Assembly (NCBI RefSeq): GCF_018688255.1
Contig: NZ_CP061314.1
Location: 806,001 to 870,000, forward strand
Reading direction: 5' to 3'
Origin: Polynucleobacter corsicus
Lineage (GTDB): Bacteria; Pseudomonadota; Gammaproteobacteria; Burkholderiales; Burkholderiaceae
Length of the DNA stretch: 64,000 nucleotides
Position numbers and translations under genes: made by a program. Positions 1-11,185 of this stretch are shown here, piece after piece. The notes beneath the pieces are model-generated. The model was not told the origin of the DNA and searched no databases. It saw only the letters and a program-made list of their open reading frames with translations. Position 1 is the first letter of the stretch. Each line of letters starts with the position of its first letter.

Positions 1-1104
1 TTCCCAACGGGATTGAAGTGGAGCTTTATGCCCCGTCAGTTCCCTGGCCAAAAATATTTAGTTTGTAATAGTGACGAAGGTGAGCCAGGTACATTTAAAG
101 ACCGCGACATCATGCGTTACAACCCGCATGCCTTGATTGAGGGCATGATTATCGGTGCCTACACTATGGGCATCTCTGTGGGCTACAACTATATCCACGG
201 TGAAATTTGGGAAGTCTATTCCCGCTTTGAAGAGGCTCTTGAGGAGGCTCGTGCTGCCGGATATCTCGGTGACAAGATTATGGGAGGTGATTTCAACTTC
301 CAATTGCATGCTTCTCCAGGTTGGGGTGCCTATATCTGCGGTGAAGAAACTGCACTCTTAGAGTCATTGGAAGGTAAGAAGGGTCAGCCACGCTTTAAGC
401 CTCCTTTTCCTGCCAGCTTTGGTTTGTATGGCAAGCCTACTACGATCAACAATACGGAAACATTTGCTGCTGTGCCATTCATTATGGCAATCGGTGGTCC
501 AGCGTATTTAGAGCTAGGCAAGCCAAACAACGGCGGTACGAAGATATTCTCTATTTCTGGCGATGTTACCTATCCAGGTAATTATGAGATTCCATTAGGC
601 ACACCATTTGCTGAGTTACTAAAGCTCGCCGGTGGCATGCGTGATGGCATTCCATTGAAGGCTGTCATTCCTGGTGGTTCATCGGCCCCAGTTATTCCGG
701 GTGCAGAGATGATGACGCTCACCATGGATTACGACAGCATTGCAAAAGCAGGCTCCATGTTGGGATCTGGCGCAGTCATCGTCATGAATGAAACACGCTG
801 TATGGTTCGCGCCTTAGAGCGCCTGTCTTACTTCTATCACGAAGAGTCTTGTGGTCAGTGCACCCCATGTCGTGAAGGTACGGGCTGGTTATGGCGCATT
901 GTGAGTCGTATTGAGCGCGGCGAGGGTCGCCCTGAAGACTTAGATTTATTAAATGATGTAGCAGCCAATATTCAAGGTCGTACGATTTGCGCCTTGGGTG
1001 ATGCAGCTGCTATGCCGGTTCGTGGCATGTTGAAGCATTACATGGATGAATTTGTGTATCACGTAGAACATAAGCGCTGCTTAGATTCTGTTAAACCTTT
1101 ATAA
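1..1104 (+). CDS. nuoF: NADH-quinone oxidoreductase subunit F (5' truncated by window)
   Basis: Peripheral-arm subunit of complex I that binds NADH and FMN and passes electrons to cluster N3. The frame is open from base 1 and the conserved GLKWSFMP stretch lies at the very edge, so the N-terminus is outside the window; a TTG at base 13 is internal, not a start. 367 residues are visible. The FMN/NADH motif [13 protein letters not shown] lies at about 319-360. The [4Fe-4S] ligands are intact: three Cys in SCGQCTPC (codons at 850, 859 and 868) and one in TICALGD (codon at 988). First of nine consecutive nuo genes here; nuoG follows directly. Confidence 0.97.
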   Translation, partial: FPTGLKWSFMPRQFPGQKYLVCNSDEGEPGTFKDRDIMRYNPHALIEGMIIGAYTMGISVGYNYIHGEIWEVYSRFEEALEEARAAGYLGDKIMGGDFNFQLHASPGWGAYICGEETALLESLEGKKGQPRFKPPFPASFGLYGKPTTINNTETFAAVPFIMAIGGPAYLELGKPNNGGTKIFSISGDVTYPGNYEIPLGTPFAELLKLAGGMRDGIPLKAVIPGGSSAPVIPGAEMMTLTMDYDSIAKAGSMLGSGAVIVMNETRCMVRALERLSYFYHEESCGQCTPCREGTGWLWRIVSRIERGEGRPEDLDLLNDVAANIQGRTICALGDAAAMPVRGMLKHYMDEFVYHVEHKRCLDSVKPL

Positions 1105-1129
1105 GACATTGAGCACGGGACATCTTAAA

Positions 1130-3451
1130 GTGAGCATGGTTGAAATCGAATTAGATGGTAAGTTGGTAGAGGTTCCGCAAGGTTCGATGGTGATGCACGC
1201 CGCGAATAAGCTTGATACGTACATTCCGCACTTTTGCTATCACAAGAAATTATCTATTGCTGCTAACTGCCGTATGTGCCTGGTAGAAGTAGAGAAAGCA
1301 CCAAAACCACTGCCAGCTTGCGCAACACCAGTGACGCAAGGCATGAAGGTGTTTACGCATTCCGCTAAAGCAGTTGAAGCGCAGCGCTCAGTGATGGAGT
1401 TCCTGCTCATCAACCATCCTTTAGATTGTCCAATTTGCGATCAAGGTGGTGAGTGCCAGTTACAAGATTTAGCGGTTGGTTACGGTAAGTCGAATTCACG
1501 CTACGAAGAAGAGAAGCGGGTTGTATTTCATAAGAATGTAGGACCTCTCATCTCCATGCAAGAGATGACCCGTTGCATTCACTGCACCCGCTGCGTACGC
1601 TTTGGCCAAGAAGTGGCTGGCGTAATGGAGTTGGGTATGGTCAACCGCGGCGAGCATTCTGAAATTACTACTTTTGCTGGCCAAACCATTGATTCAGAGT
1701 TATCTGGAAATATGATTGATATTTGCCCGGTAGGCGCCTTAACAAGCAAGCCATTTCGCTATGCAGCGCGTACTTGGGAATTAGGCCGCAAGCGTTCAGT
1801 AAGTCCGCATGACAGCTTAGGTGCGAACACTACCATTCAAACAAAAGCTAACAAAGTCATGCGTGTCGTTGCTCTTGAGAATGATGCAATTAACGAATGC
1901 TGGATTAGCGATCGTGATCGTTTTGCATACGAAGGTTTAAATAGCGCAGATCGCATAACAACACCGATGGTGAAGCAGGGTGGTCAGTGGCTAGAGACTG
2001 ATTGGCAATCCGCAATGGATTACGTTGCTCACTCACTAAAAACCATTTCTGCTGAGAGTGGTCCCCAAGCAGTTGCTGCCTTAGCGCATCCAATCTCTAG
2101 CACTGAAGAGTTACACCTTCTCCAGAAGATGATTCGTGGTTTAGGTTCTAATCAAGTCGAGACTCGCTTACGTCAAACTGACGTCAAGGGTTCTGCCTCT
2201 GCCCCATGGTTGGGTATGCCGATTAGCAAATTAAGTGAGTTAGATCGTGTTTTAGTCATCGGTAGCTTCTTGCGTAAGGAGCAGCCTTTGATTGCTGCAC
2301 GTTTACGTACTGCAGCTAAACGTAGTTTGCAGGTTTTACGCATTGATGCTGGTGGTGATGATTGGTTAATTCCTGCTACTGGTATTGCTGCAGCTCCAAG
2401 CGCGTGGGTTGATACATTAAGTGAGGTTGCATTGGCGGTAGCTAAAGCGAAATCTGCTACCGCCCCAGCTGGCACACCTAACCTACCTGTGTCAGCTGTT
2501 GCGCAAAAGATTGCGGATAGCTTGCTTTCTGGTGCCTCTACTTCAGTATTGCTGGGCTCTGCAGCAATCGCACATCCACAAGCATCTGATTTACATGTGC
2601 TGGCGCAATTCATTGCTGAGCAAACTGGCGCAACTTTAGGTTTCTTGCCGGTTGGCGGTAACGCTGTTGGTGCTAGTTTGGTAAACGCCAACGGCGCTGG
2701 CATTGAATCGGTCTTGTCTGGTGAGCGTCGTGCTGTGATCTTGATGAATATCGAGCCAGATGCCGACTTACCAAATCCTGCGCAAGCACGTGCTGCACTA
2801 GCTAAGGCCAATACGGTGATTGCTCTCAGTGCTTATAAGAGCGCTGATCTTCTTGAAGTAGCTGATGTGATTTTGCCGATCTCTACATTCACAGAAACGG
2901 TGTCTACTTTTGTTAATGCAGAAGCTCGTGCTCAAACCATCCAGCCCGCTGTAAAACCTTTGGGCGATTCTCGTCCAGCATGGAAGGTTCTGCGGGTTCT
3001 TGGTGGCTTACTGAATTTAGATAGCTTTCTCTACAACATGCCTGAAGAGGTATTGGGTGAAGCGCTTGGTGAAAATTACTGCACTAAGTTGTCAAATCAA
3101 TCTACAGCTACTGGCTTATCTAATGGCAATGCAACGCCATCAGCAGGTTTAGAGCGCCTATCTGACGTGGGTATTTATGCCGGCGATCAAATCGTACGTC
3201 GTGCATCTGCATTGCAGTTAACTCGCGATGCAAAGCGTGGCAATCAAGTTGGCTTGGGTGAAGACCTCTTTAGCGATTTAGGATTGAAAGAGGGCGATGC
3301 TGTGCGAGTGACTCAAGGCGGTCAATCTGTAGATCTGTCAGTGACATTGGAAGCAAATTTAGCCCAGGGCGCTGTCAGAATCTCCGCAGGTACTATGGCT
3401 AGCGCTCAACTGGGGCCGATGTTTGGTCCCGTAACTGTTAGCAAGGCATAA
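1130..3451 (+). CDS. nuoG: NADH-quinone oxidoreductase subunit G
   Basis: Large iron-sulfur subunit of the complex I peripheral arm, carrying electrons from NuoF towards NuoB. The N-terminal ferredoxin domain has the [2Fe-2S] cysteines (about residues 36, 47, 50 and 64). It is followed by the His/Cys N5 motif [14 protein letters not shown] and the N4 motif CIHCTRC with the later CPVGAL. The C-terminal half is the molybdopterin-oxidoreductase-like domain, Ala-rich and less conserved. Three starts are possible: TTG 1109, GTG 1130 and ATG 1136. GGGA at 1117-1120 is well spaced for GTG 1130, which I chose; ATG 1136 (MVEIELDGK) is nearly as likely. About 773 residues, normal for the family. Confidence 0.95.
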   Translation: MSMVEIELDGKLVEVPQGSMVMHAANKLDTYIPHFCYHKKLSIAANCRMCLVEVEKAPKPLPACATPVTQGMKVFTHSAKAVEAQRSVMEFLLINHPLDCPICDQGGECQLQDLAVGYGKSNSRYEEEKRVVFHKNVGPLISMQEMTRCIHCTRCVRFGQEVAGVMELGMVNRGEHSEITTFAGQTIDSELSGNMIDICPVGALTSKPFRYAARTWELGRKRSVSPHDSLGANTTIQTKANKVMRVVALENDAINECWISDRDRFAYEGLNSADRITTPMVKQGGQWLETDWQSAMDYVAHSLKTISAESGPQAVAALAHPISSTEELHLLQKMIRGLGSNQVETRLRQTDVKGSASAPWLGMPISKLSELDRVLVIGSFLRKEQPLIAARLRTAAKRSLQVLRIDAGGDDWLIPATGIAAAPSAWVDTLSEVALAVAKAKSATAPAGTPNLPVSAVAQKIADSLLSGASTSVLLGSAAIAHPQASDLHVLAQFIAEQTGATLGFLPVGGNAVGASLVNANGAGIESVLSGERRAVILMNIEPDADLPNPAQARAALAKANTVIALSAYKSADLLEVADVILPISTFTETVSTFVNAEARAQTIQPAVKPLGDSRPAWKVLRVLGGLLNLDSFLYNMPEEVLGEALGENYCTKLSNQSTATGLSNGNATPSAGLERLSDVGIYAGDQIVRRASALQLTRDAKRGNQVGLGEDLFSDLGLKEGDAVRVTQGGQSVDLSVTLEANLAQGAVRISAGTMASAQLGPMFGPVTVSKA

Positions 3452-3459
3452 GGGACGAG

Positions 3460-4533
3460 ATGGATAATTTCTTGAACCTCGTTACCACCCAAGGCGAAGC
3501 TATCTTTGGTTCGCTGTGGCCGCTCGTGTGGGCATTGGTGCGCATCGTCATCATCGTATTGCCGATGTTTGCTGCGGTTGCTTATATGACTCTGTGGGAG
3601 CGTAAGCTGATTGGTTGGATGCATATCCGCCTTGGACCAAACCGTGTCGGTCCTTTGGGATTGCTACAACCGATTGCCGATGCCTTGAAGTTGTTGATGA
3701 AGGAGATCATTTCTCCTACGCAAGCAAGTAAGGTTCTGTATTTCATTGCACCGGTGATGGTGATCATGCCGGCGTTTGCTGCTTGGGCTGTGATTCCTTT
3801 CCAGGCCAAAATGGTCTTGGCTGATGTTAATGCTGGATTGCTATATGTAATGGCAATTTCATCTATTGGTGTTTATGGCGTGATCTTGGCTGGTTGGTCA
3901 TCTAACTCCAAGTATCCATTCCTTGGCGCCATGCGCGCTTCAGCTCAAATGATTTCTTATGAAATCGCCATGGGTTTTGCATTGGTTACCGTGTTGCTAA
4001 CCTCAGGTTCTTTGAATCTGAGTGAGATTGTCGCTTCTCAGGAGCAGGGCTATTTCGCTAATATTGGTTTGAACTTCCTCTCTTGGAACTGGTTGCCATT
4101 GCTGCCCATGTTCGTGATTTACTTTATCTCTGGCGTTGCTGAAACTAACCGCCATCCATTTGATGTGGTTGAGGGTGAGTCTGAGATTGTTGCGGGTCAC
4201 ATGGTTGAGTACTCCGGCATGGCATTTGCAATGTTCTTCTTGGCTGAATACGCCAATATGATCTTGATCGCCGCTTTAGCATCCACTCTGTTCTTGGGCG
4301 GTTGGTTGCCAATTTTGGATTTACCAATCCTGCGCGATATCCCCGGTTTCTTCTGGCTGTTTGCCAAAACCTTCTTCCTCTTGTCTTGCGTCATTTGGTT
4401 GCGCGCTACATTGCCACGCTATCGCTATGACCAGATTATGCGTTTAGGTTGGAAGGTCTTTATTCCCATCTCCGTATTCTGGGTCGTTGTCGTTGGCGCA
4501 TGGGTTGTATCTCCATTGAATATTTGGAAATAA
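3460..4533 (+). CDS. nuoH: NADH-quinone oxidoreductase subunit H
   Basis: Membrane subunit at the junction of the peripheral and membrane arms of complex I; it forms much of the quinone chamber. 357 residues with about eight hydrophobic helices. Family hallmarks include [15 protein letters not shown] near residue 55 and [15 protein letters not shown] near residue 235, the acidic loop facing the quinone site. The start ATG is preceded by AGGGACGAG directly after the nuoG stop (8-bp gap), so translation is likely coupled. No irregularities seen. Confidence 0.97.
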   Translation: MDNFLNLVTTQGEAIFGSLWPLVWALVRIVIIVLPMFAAVAYMTLWERKLIGWMHIRLGPNRVGPLGLLQPIADALKLLMKEIISPTQASKVLYFIAPVMVIMPAFAAWAVIPFQAKMVLADVNAGLLYVMAISSIGVYGVILAGWSSNSKYPFLGAMRASAQMISYEIAMGFALVTVLLTSGSLNLSEIVASQEQGYFANIGLNFLSWNWLPLLPMFVIYFISGVAETNRHPFDVVEGESEIVAGHMVEYSGMAFAMFFLAEYANMILIAALASTLFLGGWLPILDLPILRDIPGFFWLFAKTFFLLSCVIWLRATLPRYRYDQIMRLGWKVFIPISVFWVVVVGAWVVSPLNIWK

Positions 4534-4544
4534 GTTGATCAATC

Positions 4545-5036
4545 ATGTTTAAGAAAATTTCCCAATTCCTCGATAGCTTGATGTTGAAAGATATTTTGGT
4601 CGGTATGTCGATTACCGGTCGTTATCTCTTCAAGCCAAAAATTACCATTCAATACCCTGAAGAGAAGACGCCTCAGTCTGTTCGTTTCCGCGGTTTACAC
4701 GCTTTGCGCCGTTATGAGAATGGTGAAGAGCGTTGTATTGGTTGCAAACTGTGTGAAGCAGTTTGCCCAGCTTACGCAATCACGATTGAAACTGCTGAGC
4801 GTGATGACGGCACGCGTCGTACCAGCCGTTACGACATCGATTTAACCAAGTGTATTTTCTGCGGCTTCTGTGAAGAAGCCTGTCCAGTTGACGCTATTGT
4901 TGAAACCAATATTTTTGAGTATTTCGGCGAGAAACGCGGTGACTTGTATTTCACCAAAGACATGCTCTTGGCAGTAGGTGATAAGTACGAAAAAGATATT
5001 GCCGCTAACCGCGCAGCTGATGCGCCTTATCGTTAA
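4545..5036 (+). CDS. nuoI: NADH-quinone oxidoreductase subunit I
   Basis: Ferredoxin-like subunit of complex I carrying clusters N6a and N6b, which bring electrons to NuoB near the quinone site. 163 residues. Two [4Fe-4S] motifs are clear: [12 protein letters not shown] at about residues 65-76 and [12 protein letters not shown] at about 104-115. The N-terminal helix (residues 1-25) is the amphipathic membrane anchor typical of bacterial NuoI. It lies 11 bp after nuoH and 21 bp before nuoJ. The Shine-Dalgarno is weak. Confidence 0.97.
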   Translation: MFKKISQFLDSLMLKDILVGMSITGRYLFKPKITIQYPEEKTPQSVRFRGLHALRRYENGEERCIGCKLCEAVCPAYAITIETAERDDGTRRTSRYDIDLTKCIFCGFCEEACPVDAIVETNIFEYFGEKRGDLYFTKDMLLAVGDKYEKDIAANRAADAPYR

Positions 5037-5057
5037 TCGAATCAAGCACAAGAACAT

Positions 5058-5705
5058 ATGACATTCGATACCTCTACATTATTTGCAGCATTCTTTTATG
5101 CTTTCGCTGGCCTTTTAGTGCTTTCAGCATTGCGCGTGATCACTGCGCGCAATCCAGTACACGCCGCACTCTTTTTAGTGCTCGCTTTCTTCTGCGCTTC
5201 TGGCCTGTGGATGCTACTCAAAGCAGAGTTCCTCAGCTTGGCCTTAATTCTGGTTTACGTTGGCGCTGTGATGGTGCTTTTCCTGTTCGTGGTCATGATG
5301 CTGGACCTTGATATTGAGCATTTGCGTCGCGATTTCAAGAAATTCCTTCCAGTAGCTTTCTTGATGGGTGCAGTCATCGTATTGGAGCTGTCTATCGTCT
5401 TGATTCGCAGCTTTATCGGTACCAGCACTCCCGTGCAGCCTATGCTTGAAGAAATGGCTACCAGTAATACACAAGCTTTAGGTATGTTGATCTTCGTTGA
5501 CTATGTGTATGCCTTCGAGGTTGCTGGCGTCATCCTGTTAGTGGCCATCATTGCCGCTGTCGCATTGACCTTGCGTAATCGCAAGGATTCGAAAGCCCAA
5601 AATATTCATGAGCAAGTGAATGTGAATTCTGCTGATCGCATGCGTATCGTCAAGATGGATTCTGATATGGCTGCAAAGCAAGATACCCGCGGGGAGAAGA
5701 AATGA
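5058..5705 (+). CDS. nuoJ: NADH-quinone oxidoreductase subunit J
   Basis: Membrane-arm subunit of complex I that links the quinone chamber to the antiporter-like subunits. 215 residues with five hydrophobic helices in the first 170 residues, including the [19 protein letters not shown] segment and an acidic helix ([19 protein letters not shown]) typical of NuoJ/ND6. The hydrophilic C-terminal tail (about residues 175-215) is variable. Its stop overlaps the nuoK start by four bases (ATGA), indicating coupling. Confidence 0.95.
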   Translation: MTFDTSTLFAAFFYAFAGLLVLSALRVITARNPVHAALFLVLAFFCASGLWMLLKAEFLSLALILVYVGAVMVLFLFVVMMLDLDIEHLRRDFKKFLPVAFLMGAVIVLELSIVLIRSFIGTSTPVQPMLEEMATSNTQALGMLIFVDYVYAFEVAGVILLVAIIAAVALTLRNRKDSKAQNIHEQVNVNSADRMRIVKMDSDMAAKQDTRGEKK

Positions 5706-6010
5706 CTATTACCCTGGCTCACTATTTGGTGCTCGGTGCAATCTTATTTGCGACTAGCGTGATTGGTATTTTCTTAAACCGCAAGAACATCATCGTGCTT
5801 TTAATGGCAATTGAATTGATGCTCCTCTCGGTAAACATGAACTTTATAGCCTTCTCTCATTATTTGGGGGATATGGCTGGTCAAGTATTCGTATTCTTCA
5901 TTTTGACTGTGGCTGCTGCTGAGGCGGCAATCGGCTTGGCAATTTTGGTTGTTCTCTTCCGTAAGGTTGACACCATCAATGCTGAAGACCTTGATCACCT
6001 AAAAGGCTAG
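5702..6010 (+). CDS. nuoK: NADH-quinone oxidoreductase subunit K
   Basis: Small membrane subunit (ND4L type) of complex I. 102 residues and three transmembrane helices. The conserved glutamates of helices 2 and 3 are visible in [16 protein letters not shown] and [14 protein letters not shown], and belong to the proton channel between NuoJ and NuoN. The start follows a strong GGGGAGAAG site inside the end of nuoJ. nuoL starts 2 bp after its stop. Length is normal. Confidence 0.97.
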   Translation: MTITLAHYLVLGAILFATSVIGIFLNRKNIIVLLMAIELMLLSVNMNFIAFSHYLGDMAGQVFVFFILTVAAAEAAIGLAILVVLFRKVDTINAEDLDHLKG

Positions 6011-6012
6011 TC

Positions 6013-8073
6013 ATGCAATTGACCTTAACTCTCCCCGTTCTCTGCGCAATTCCGCTGGCGCCATTATTTGGCTCAGTTATTGCGGGGTTCCTTGGCACCA
6101 AATTAGGTGGCAACCGTATCGGTAATGGTGCTTGCCAGTTCGTCACTATTCTTGGTGTGATGCTTGCTTTCGTTCTGTCTTGTTTTGTACTTGTACAGGT
6201 CATGGATGGTTTCTATTTCAATGGCACTGTGTATCGCTGGATGCAATTGGGTGAGCTCAATCTGGACATTGGCTTCTTGATTGATCCGCTGACTGCCACC
6301 ATGATGTGCGTCGTGACCTTTGTCTCTTTAATGGTTCATATCTACACCATCGGCTATATGAAAGGCGAGGAAGGCTATAACCGCTTCTTCTCTTACATCT
6401 CACTCTTTACCTTTGCCATGTTGATGCTGGTCATGAGTAATAACCTCTTGCAACTCTTTTTCGGTTGGGAAGCGGTCGGTGTGGTTTCTTATTTGTTGAT
6501 TGGCTTTTACTATGAGCGCCAATCCGCTGTATTTGCGAACATGAAAGCCTTCTTGGTTAACCGTGTTGGTGACTTTGGTTTCATTCTCGGTATTGGCTTG
6601 CTGCTAGCCAGCACTGGTTCCATGAACTACGACGTGATCTTTGCCCAGAACACAGCTTTGGCTGCACAAACATTGCCAGGCACGAGCTGGAATTTAGTCA
6701 CCGTAGCTTGCATCTGCCTCTTTATCGGCGCGATGGGTAAATCAGCTCAATTTCCATTGCATGTTTGGTTGCCAGACTCCATGGAAGGCCCAACTCCAAT
6801 TTCTGCATTGATTCACGCTGCAACTATGGTGACTGCCGGTATCTTCATGGTGTCACGCATGTCGCCTCTATTTGAGCTATCTGATGCAGCATTGAGCTTC
6901 ATCTTGGTGATTGGCTCCATTACCGCGCTATTTATGGGTTTCTTGGGCATTGTCCAGACCGATATCAAGAGAGTGGTTGCTTATTCCACTCTCTCTCAGT
7001 TGGGATATATGACTGTCGCCTTGGGGGTTTCTGCTTATCCAATCGCCATCTTCCATTTGATGACACATGCATTCTTTAAAGCACTTCTGTTCCTTGCTGC
7101 GGGTAGCGTGATTTTAGGTATGCATCACGAGCAAGATATGCGCAAGATGGGTGGTCTGTGGAAGTACATGCCAATCACTTGCCTCATGATGTTGTTGGGT
7201 AACTTGGCATTAGTCGGCACGCCGTTCTTCTCAGGCTTTTATTCAAAAGACTCCATTATTGAAGCGGTAGCGGCTAGCCATATTCCTGGCTCTGGTTTTG
7301 CCTACTTCGCAGTGATGGCTAGCGTCTTTGTAACGGCCCTGTACTCATTCCGCTTGTACTTCTATGTGTTCCACGGTAAAGCCCGTTGGGGTCATGCAGA
7401 TGCTCACGCGCATGATCACCATCATGATCATGCAGAGCAGGGGGATGATCATGCTCACCATGGTTTAGCTCCTGGTCAAAAACCACATGAGTCACCTTTT
7501 GTTGTTACTTTGCCGCTGATCTTGCTAGCGATTCCATCAGTCATTATTGGTTACTACACAGTTACGCCTTTGTTGTTTGGCACTTTCTTTGGTGATTCCA
7601 TCTTCGTGGATATTGGCAAGCATCCTGCTATGAAAGAGCTCGCTGAAGAGTTCCATGGCCCAATCGCCATGGCAATACATTCATTCACTTCACCAGTATT
7701 GTTATTGGTTGTTCTAGGCGTATTGACTGCAGCGATCGCTTACCTTTGGGCTCCGAAGTTACCTGGTGTAGTAGCTCAAGCATTTGCGCCTATCAAGAGG
7801 TTGATGGATAACAAATACTATCTCGATGATCTAAACCAAGCGGTATTCGCTAAAGGTTTGTTATGGATCGGTGGTATTTTGTGGCATCGCGGTGATCAAC
7901 AGGCTATCGACGGCTTCTTGGTTAACGGTAGTGCGCATGCAGTAGGGCGCTTTTCCACAGTGATTCGCCATTTGCAATCCGGTTATCTCTATCACTATGC
8001 TTTCGCAATGATTGCGGGCTTGGCGGTATTGTTGGCTTGGGTTTTATACGCTTACCTGCCTTTTGTTCGCTAG
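6013..8073 (+). CDS. nuoL: NADH-quinone oxidoreductase subunit L
   Basis: Distal antiporter-like proton-pumping subunit of complex I, with the long lateral helix. 686 residues, strongly hydrophobic. Conserved antiporter features include the acidic LFFGWEAVGVVSYLLIGF helix near residue 150 and the Lys-containing GKSAQFPLHVWLPDSMEGPTP near residue 240. A hydrophilic loop at about residues 461-483 (nt 7393-7461) is unusually histidine-rich, with ten His in 23 residues. Similar His-rich loops occur in some other betaproteobacterial NuoL proteins, as I recall them. Starts 2 bp after nuoK. Confidence 0.97.
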   Translation: MQLTLTLPVLCAIPLAPLFGSVIAGFLGTKLGGNRIGNGACQFVTILGVMLAFVLSCFVLVQVMDGFYFNGTVYRWMQLGELNLDIGFLIDPLTATMMCVVTFVSLMVHIYTIGYMKGEEGYNRFFSYISLFTFAMLMLVMSNNLLQLFFGWEAVGVVSYLLIGFYYERQSAVFANMKAFLVNRVGDFGFILGIGLLLASTGSMNYDVIFAQNTALAAQTLPGTSWNLVTVACICLFIGAMGKSAQFPLHVWLPDSMEGPTPISALIHAATMVTAGIFMVSRMSPLFELSDAALSFILVIGSITALFMGFLGIVQTDIKRVVAYSTLSQLGYMTVALGVSAYPIAIFHLMTHAFFKALLFLAAGSVILGMHHEQDMRKMGGLWKYMPITCLMMLLGNLALVGTPFFSGFYSKDSIIEAVAASHIPGSGFAYFAVMASVFVTALYSFRLYFYVFHGKARWGHADAHAHDHHHDHAEQGDDHAHHGLAPGQKPHESPFVVTLPLILLAIPSVIIGYYTVTPLLFGTFFGDSIFVDIGKHPAMKELAEEFHGPIAMAIHSFTSPVLLLVVLGVLTAAIAYLWAPKLPGVVAQAFAPIKRLMDNKYYLDDLNQAVFAKGLLWIGGILWHRGDQQAIDGFLVNGSAHAVGRFSTVIRHLQSGYLYHYAFAMIAGLAVLLAWVLYAYLPFVR

Positions 8074-8097
8074 GCCTTTGTTACTTAAGTAGCCATC

Positions 8098-9564
8098 ATG
8101 ATTCTTTCTTACGCCATCTGGATTCCGATTTTCTTCGGCATCATTATTTTGTTCTACGGTTCAGAGAGGCCTACAGCCGGTGTTCGCTGGTTAGCCCTTT
8201 TCGGTTCCGTATTGGGCTTTATTGCAACGCTGCCATTAATTATTCATTTCGATATCGCCAATCCAGGTATGCAATTTGTTGAGAAGATGAGTTGGATTCC
8301 GCGTTACGACATTAACTACCACTTAGGTATCGATGGCATATCGGCCTGGTTTATTGTTTTGACAGCATTCATCAACATTTTTGTGGTGATTGCTGCCTGG
8401 GAAGTGATTGATAAGAAGGTTTCGCAATACATGGCTTCTTTCTTAATCCTTTCTGGATTAATGATCGGCGTATTCGCAGCCCTAGATGCTCTATTGTTCT
8501 ATGTATTTTTTGAGGCAACCCTAATCCCGATGTATATCATCATCGGTGTGTGGGGCGGTCATAACCGTATCTACGCGGCATTTAAGTTCTTCTTGTATAC
8601 CTTGCTTGGCTCATTGCTAACTTTGATTGCCATGCTGTACTTGTATAACGCAACTAATACCTTTGATATTTTGGCTTGGCATAACGCACGTCTAGACATC
8701 GTTGAGCAAATCCTCTTGTTTTTTGCCCTCTTTATGGCATTCGCTGTGAAGGTGCCGATGTGGCCTTTGCATACCTGGTTGCCAGATGTTCACGTTGAAG
8801 CGCCAACTGGCGGATCTGTAGTGTTGGCTGCGATCATGTTGAAACTCGGAGCTTATGGCTTCTTGCGTTTCTCATTACCAATTGCTCCAGACGCAAGTCA
8901 GTATCTCGGACCATTCATCATCTTCTTATCCTTAGTGGCTGTGATCTACGTAGGTGCAGTAGCGCTGGTTCAGAAAGATATGAAAAAGCTGGTGGCCTAC
9001 TCGTCAGTAGCGCACATGGGTTTTGTGACTCTTGGCTTCTTCCTCTTCAGTCCGCTAGGTATTGAGGGCGGTATTGTGCAGATGATCTCTCATGGCTTTG
9101 TTGCTGGCGCCATGTTCCTTTCGATTGGTGTGTTGTACGACCGCATGCATACCCGCCAAATTGCAGATTACGGCGGAGTTGTGCACCGTATGCCTGCTTT
9201 CACAGCGTTTGCAGTGTTGATGGCTATGGCGAACTGTGGTCTACCTGCTACCTCTGGATTCGTGGGTGAGTTCATGGTGATTCTGGCTGCCGTGGACTAT
9301 GACTTTGTGATTGGTATCTTAGCCGCGACTGCTTTAATTCTGAGCGCTGCTTATTCCTTGTGGATGGTCAAGCGCGTATTCTTCGGTGCGATTACTAATA
9401 AGCATGTTGAGGAATTAAAAGACCTCAATGCACGCGAGTATTTCATGATGGCGGCGCTTTCCATCTGTGTGATCGGTATGGGTGTTTATCCAAAACCGTT
9501 TACTGACATCATTCATCCAGCCGTGATTAATCTGCTACAGCATGTCGCTGTCAGCAAACTCTGA
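8098..9564 (+). CDS. nuoM: NADH-quinone oxidoreductase subunit M
   Basis: Middle antiporter-like proton-pumping subunit of complex I. 488 residues, polytopic. The key glutamate helix is LLFYVFFEATLIPMYIIIGVW (E near residue 140), and the Lys-bearing helix is VKVPMWPLHTWLPDVHVEAPT near residue 230. It lies 24 bp after nuoL and 10 bp before nuoN, in the same operon. Length and start are standard. Confidence 0.97.
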   Translation: MILSYAIWIPIFFGIIILFYGSERPTAGVRWLALFGSVLGFIATLPLIIHFDIANPGMQFVEKMSWIPRYDINYHLGIDGISAWFIVLTAFINIFVVIAAWEVIDKKVSQYMASFLILSGLMIGVFAALDALLFYVFFEATLIPMYIIIGVWGGHNRIYAAFKFFLYTLLGSLLTLIAMLYLYNATNTFDILAWHNARLDIVEQILLFFALFMAFAVKVPMWPLHTWLPDVHVEAPTGGSVVLAAIMLKLGAYGFLRFSLPIAPDASQYLGPFIIFLSLVAVIYVGAVALVQKDMKKLVAYSSVAHMGFVTLGFFLFSPLGIEGGIVQMISHGFVAGAMFLSIGVLYDRMHTRQIADYGGVVHRMPAFTAFAVLMAMANCGLPATSGFVGEFMVILAAVDYDFVIGILAATALILSAAYSLWMVKRVFFGAITNKHVEELKDLNAREYFMMAALSICVIGMGVYPKPFTDIIHPAVINLLQHVAVSKL

Positions 9565-9574
9565 GTAAAAGCTA

Positions 9575-11080
9575 ATGCAAGCATTCGACCTATACGCCGT
9601 CCTGCCGGAACTCGTTTTACTGGTAGTCACCTGCTTTTTGCTGGTGGCGAGTGTTTATGTACCTGAGCGTCAGCCAGCTACTCCTGGAGTAGAGCAGGAT
9701 ATATTCCACACACCACGTGGTGTTGGTTTTGTTTACTTTTTCACCATCATCTTGTTGGTCTATTTGATCTTTGCATTTGTAGGTCGTATGGGCGATGTAT
9801 CCATCGTGGCCATGAATGGCTTATTTCAGTCAGACCCCATCTCAAACCTATTAAAGGCTTGTTCATGCGGCGCTGTATTGGTGAGCTTGGTGTATTCAAA
9901 GCAGTATCTGACTGATCGTGCATTGTTCCGTCCTGACTTCATCGTCTTGGTTTTGCTAGCCCTATTGGGTCAGTGCGTATTAATCTCTGGTGCAAACCTG
10001 CTCACGCTCTATTTAGGTTTGGAGTTGATGGCTTTGCCAACCTATGCATTGGTTGCGATGCGTCACAGCAGCGAGAAGAGTGTTGAAGCCGGTATCAAAT
10101 ACTTCATATTGGGCGCTTTGGCGTCTGGTTTCTTGCTCTACGGTATGTCTATGCTGTATGGCGTAACTGGCTCACTTGATCTGATTGAAATCTTCCGTAC
10201 TGTTGCTGATCCTCGTGTGAATCATTTAGTGATGGCCTTCGGCTTAGTATTTATTGTTTCTGGCTTAGCTTTTAAGTTAGGGGTTGTGCCGTTTCATATG
10301 TGGGTGCCTGATGTATACCAAGGCGCTCCAACGGCAGTGACTTTAATGATTGCAGCTGCACCTAAGTTGGCTGCTTTTGCTCTACTATTCAGACTTTTGG
10401 TAAATACATTGTTGCCGCTGATGGGTGATTGGCAGCCCATGCTGGTGATCCTTGCCGTTTTATCTTTAGTGGTAGGAAACGTCACTGCTATTGCGCAAAC
10501 CAATATCAAGCGAATGCTGGCTTATTCTGCGATTGCGCAAATGGGTTTTGTGTTGCTGGGCATGTTATCCGTATTTGATGATCATGCATTTAGTGCATCG
10601 ATGTTCTATGCCATTGCCTATGTATTAACTACGCTAGGCAGCTTTGGCCTCTTGATGATGTTGTCACGCAAGGGTCATGATTGCGAAACTATTGATGACC
10701 TCAAGGGTTTAAATAAGCGCCATCCCTGGTTTGCATTCATTGGCTTGGTTATGATGTTCTCCTTGGCCGGTATTCCGCCAACAGTGGGCTTTGCGGCCAA
10801 GCTTGGCGTACTTGAAGCGCTGGTTGATGGTGAGCATACCTTCTTAGCAATTATTGCCGTAATGGCTTCTTTGATCGGCGCCTTCTACTACCTGCGAGTG
10901 GTTAAGGTGATGTACTTTGATGAGCCAAAAGAAGAGTATGCTGCTGAGATTTCTGGATCTGGCTTTGCTCGTGGACTGCTGAGTCTGAATGCGATCTTTG
11001 TTCTGGCTTTAGGGATCTTCCCAGCTGGGCTAATGGCTGTTTGCTTGAATGCCATGCGCCGTACCTTATTAGGCTCATAG
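9575..11080 (+). CDS. nuoN: NADH-quinone oxidoreductase subunit N
   Basis: Proximal antiporter-like proton-pumping subunit of complex I and last gene of the operon. 501 residues, polytopic. Conserved elements include [17 protein letters not shown] (glutamate near residue 153) and [21 protein letters not shown] (Lys near residue 235). An intrinsic terminator follows 28 bp after the stop, marking the operon end. Length is normal. Confidence 0.97.
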   Translation: MQAFDLYAVLPELVLLVVTCFLLVASVYVPERQPATPGVEQDIFHTPRGVGFVYFFTIILLVYLIFAFVGRMGDVSIVAMNGLFQSDPISNLLKACSCGAVLVSLVYSKQYLTDRALFRPDFIVLVLLALLGQCVLISGANLLTLYLGLELMALPTYALVAMRHSSEKSVEAGIKYFILGALASGFLLYGMSMLYGVTGSLDLIEIFRTVADPRVNHLVMAFGLVFIVSGLAFKLGVVPFHMWVPDVYQGAPTAVTLMIAAAPKLAAFALLFRLLVNTLLPLMGDWQPMLVILAVLSLVVGNVTAIAQTNIKRMLAYSAIAQMGFVLLGMLSVFDDHAFSASMFYAIAYVLTTLGSFGLLMMLSRKGHDCETIDDLKGLNKRHPWFAFIGLVMMFSLAGIPPTVGFAAKLGVLEALVDGEHTFLAIIAVMASLIGAFYYLRVVKVMYFDEPKEEYAAEISGSGFARGLLSLNAIFVLALGIFPAGLMAVCLNAMRRTLLGS

Positions 11081-11108
11081 TCGAAATCACCATCTAGCTA
11101 GTGATTTA

Positions 11109-11130
11109 GGCTCCTCATGGGAGCCTTTTT
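11109..11130 (+). terminator. Intrinsic terminator of the nuo operon
   Basis: GGCTCC (11109-11114) pairs with GGAGCC (11120-11125) across loop TCATG and is followed at once by TTTTT. Standard Rho-independent form. It lies after nuoN and before the NUDIX gene. Confidence 0.85.
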
Positions 11131-11185
11131 CTTTGATGTCACCTGGATTTTGTATGATGGATGTTCAAATAATGAAAAACGCACC

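Noticed and set aside
2173..2811. 212-codon open frame on the minus strand inside nuoG
   Set aside because: Lies fully opposite a well-conserved gene; its composition (Ala/Ser/Lys-rich, no motif) is what an antisense frame of that gene gives.
7393..7461. CATGATCA-like repeats as a possible repeat array
   Set aside because: They are simply His and Asp codons of the NuoL loop in frame; no spacer or repeat structure.
11117..11185. Upstream start for the NUDIX gene
   Set aside because: The extension begins inside the nuo terminator hairpin.
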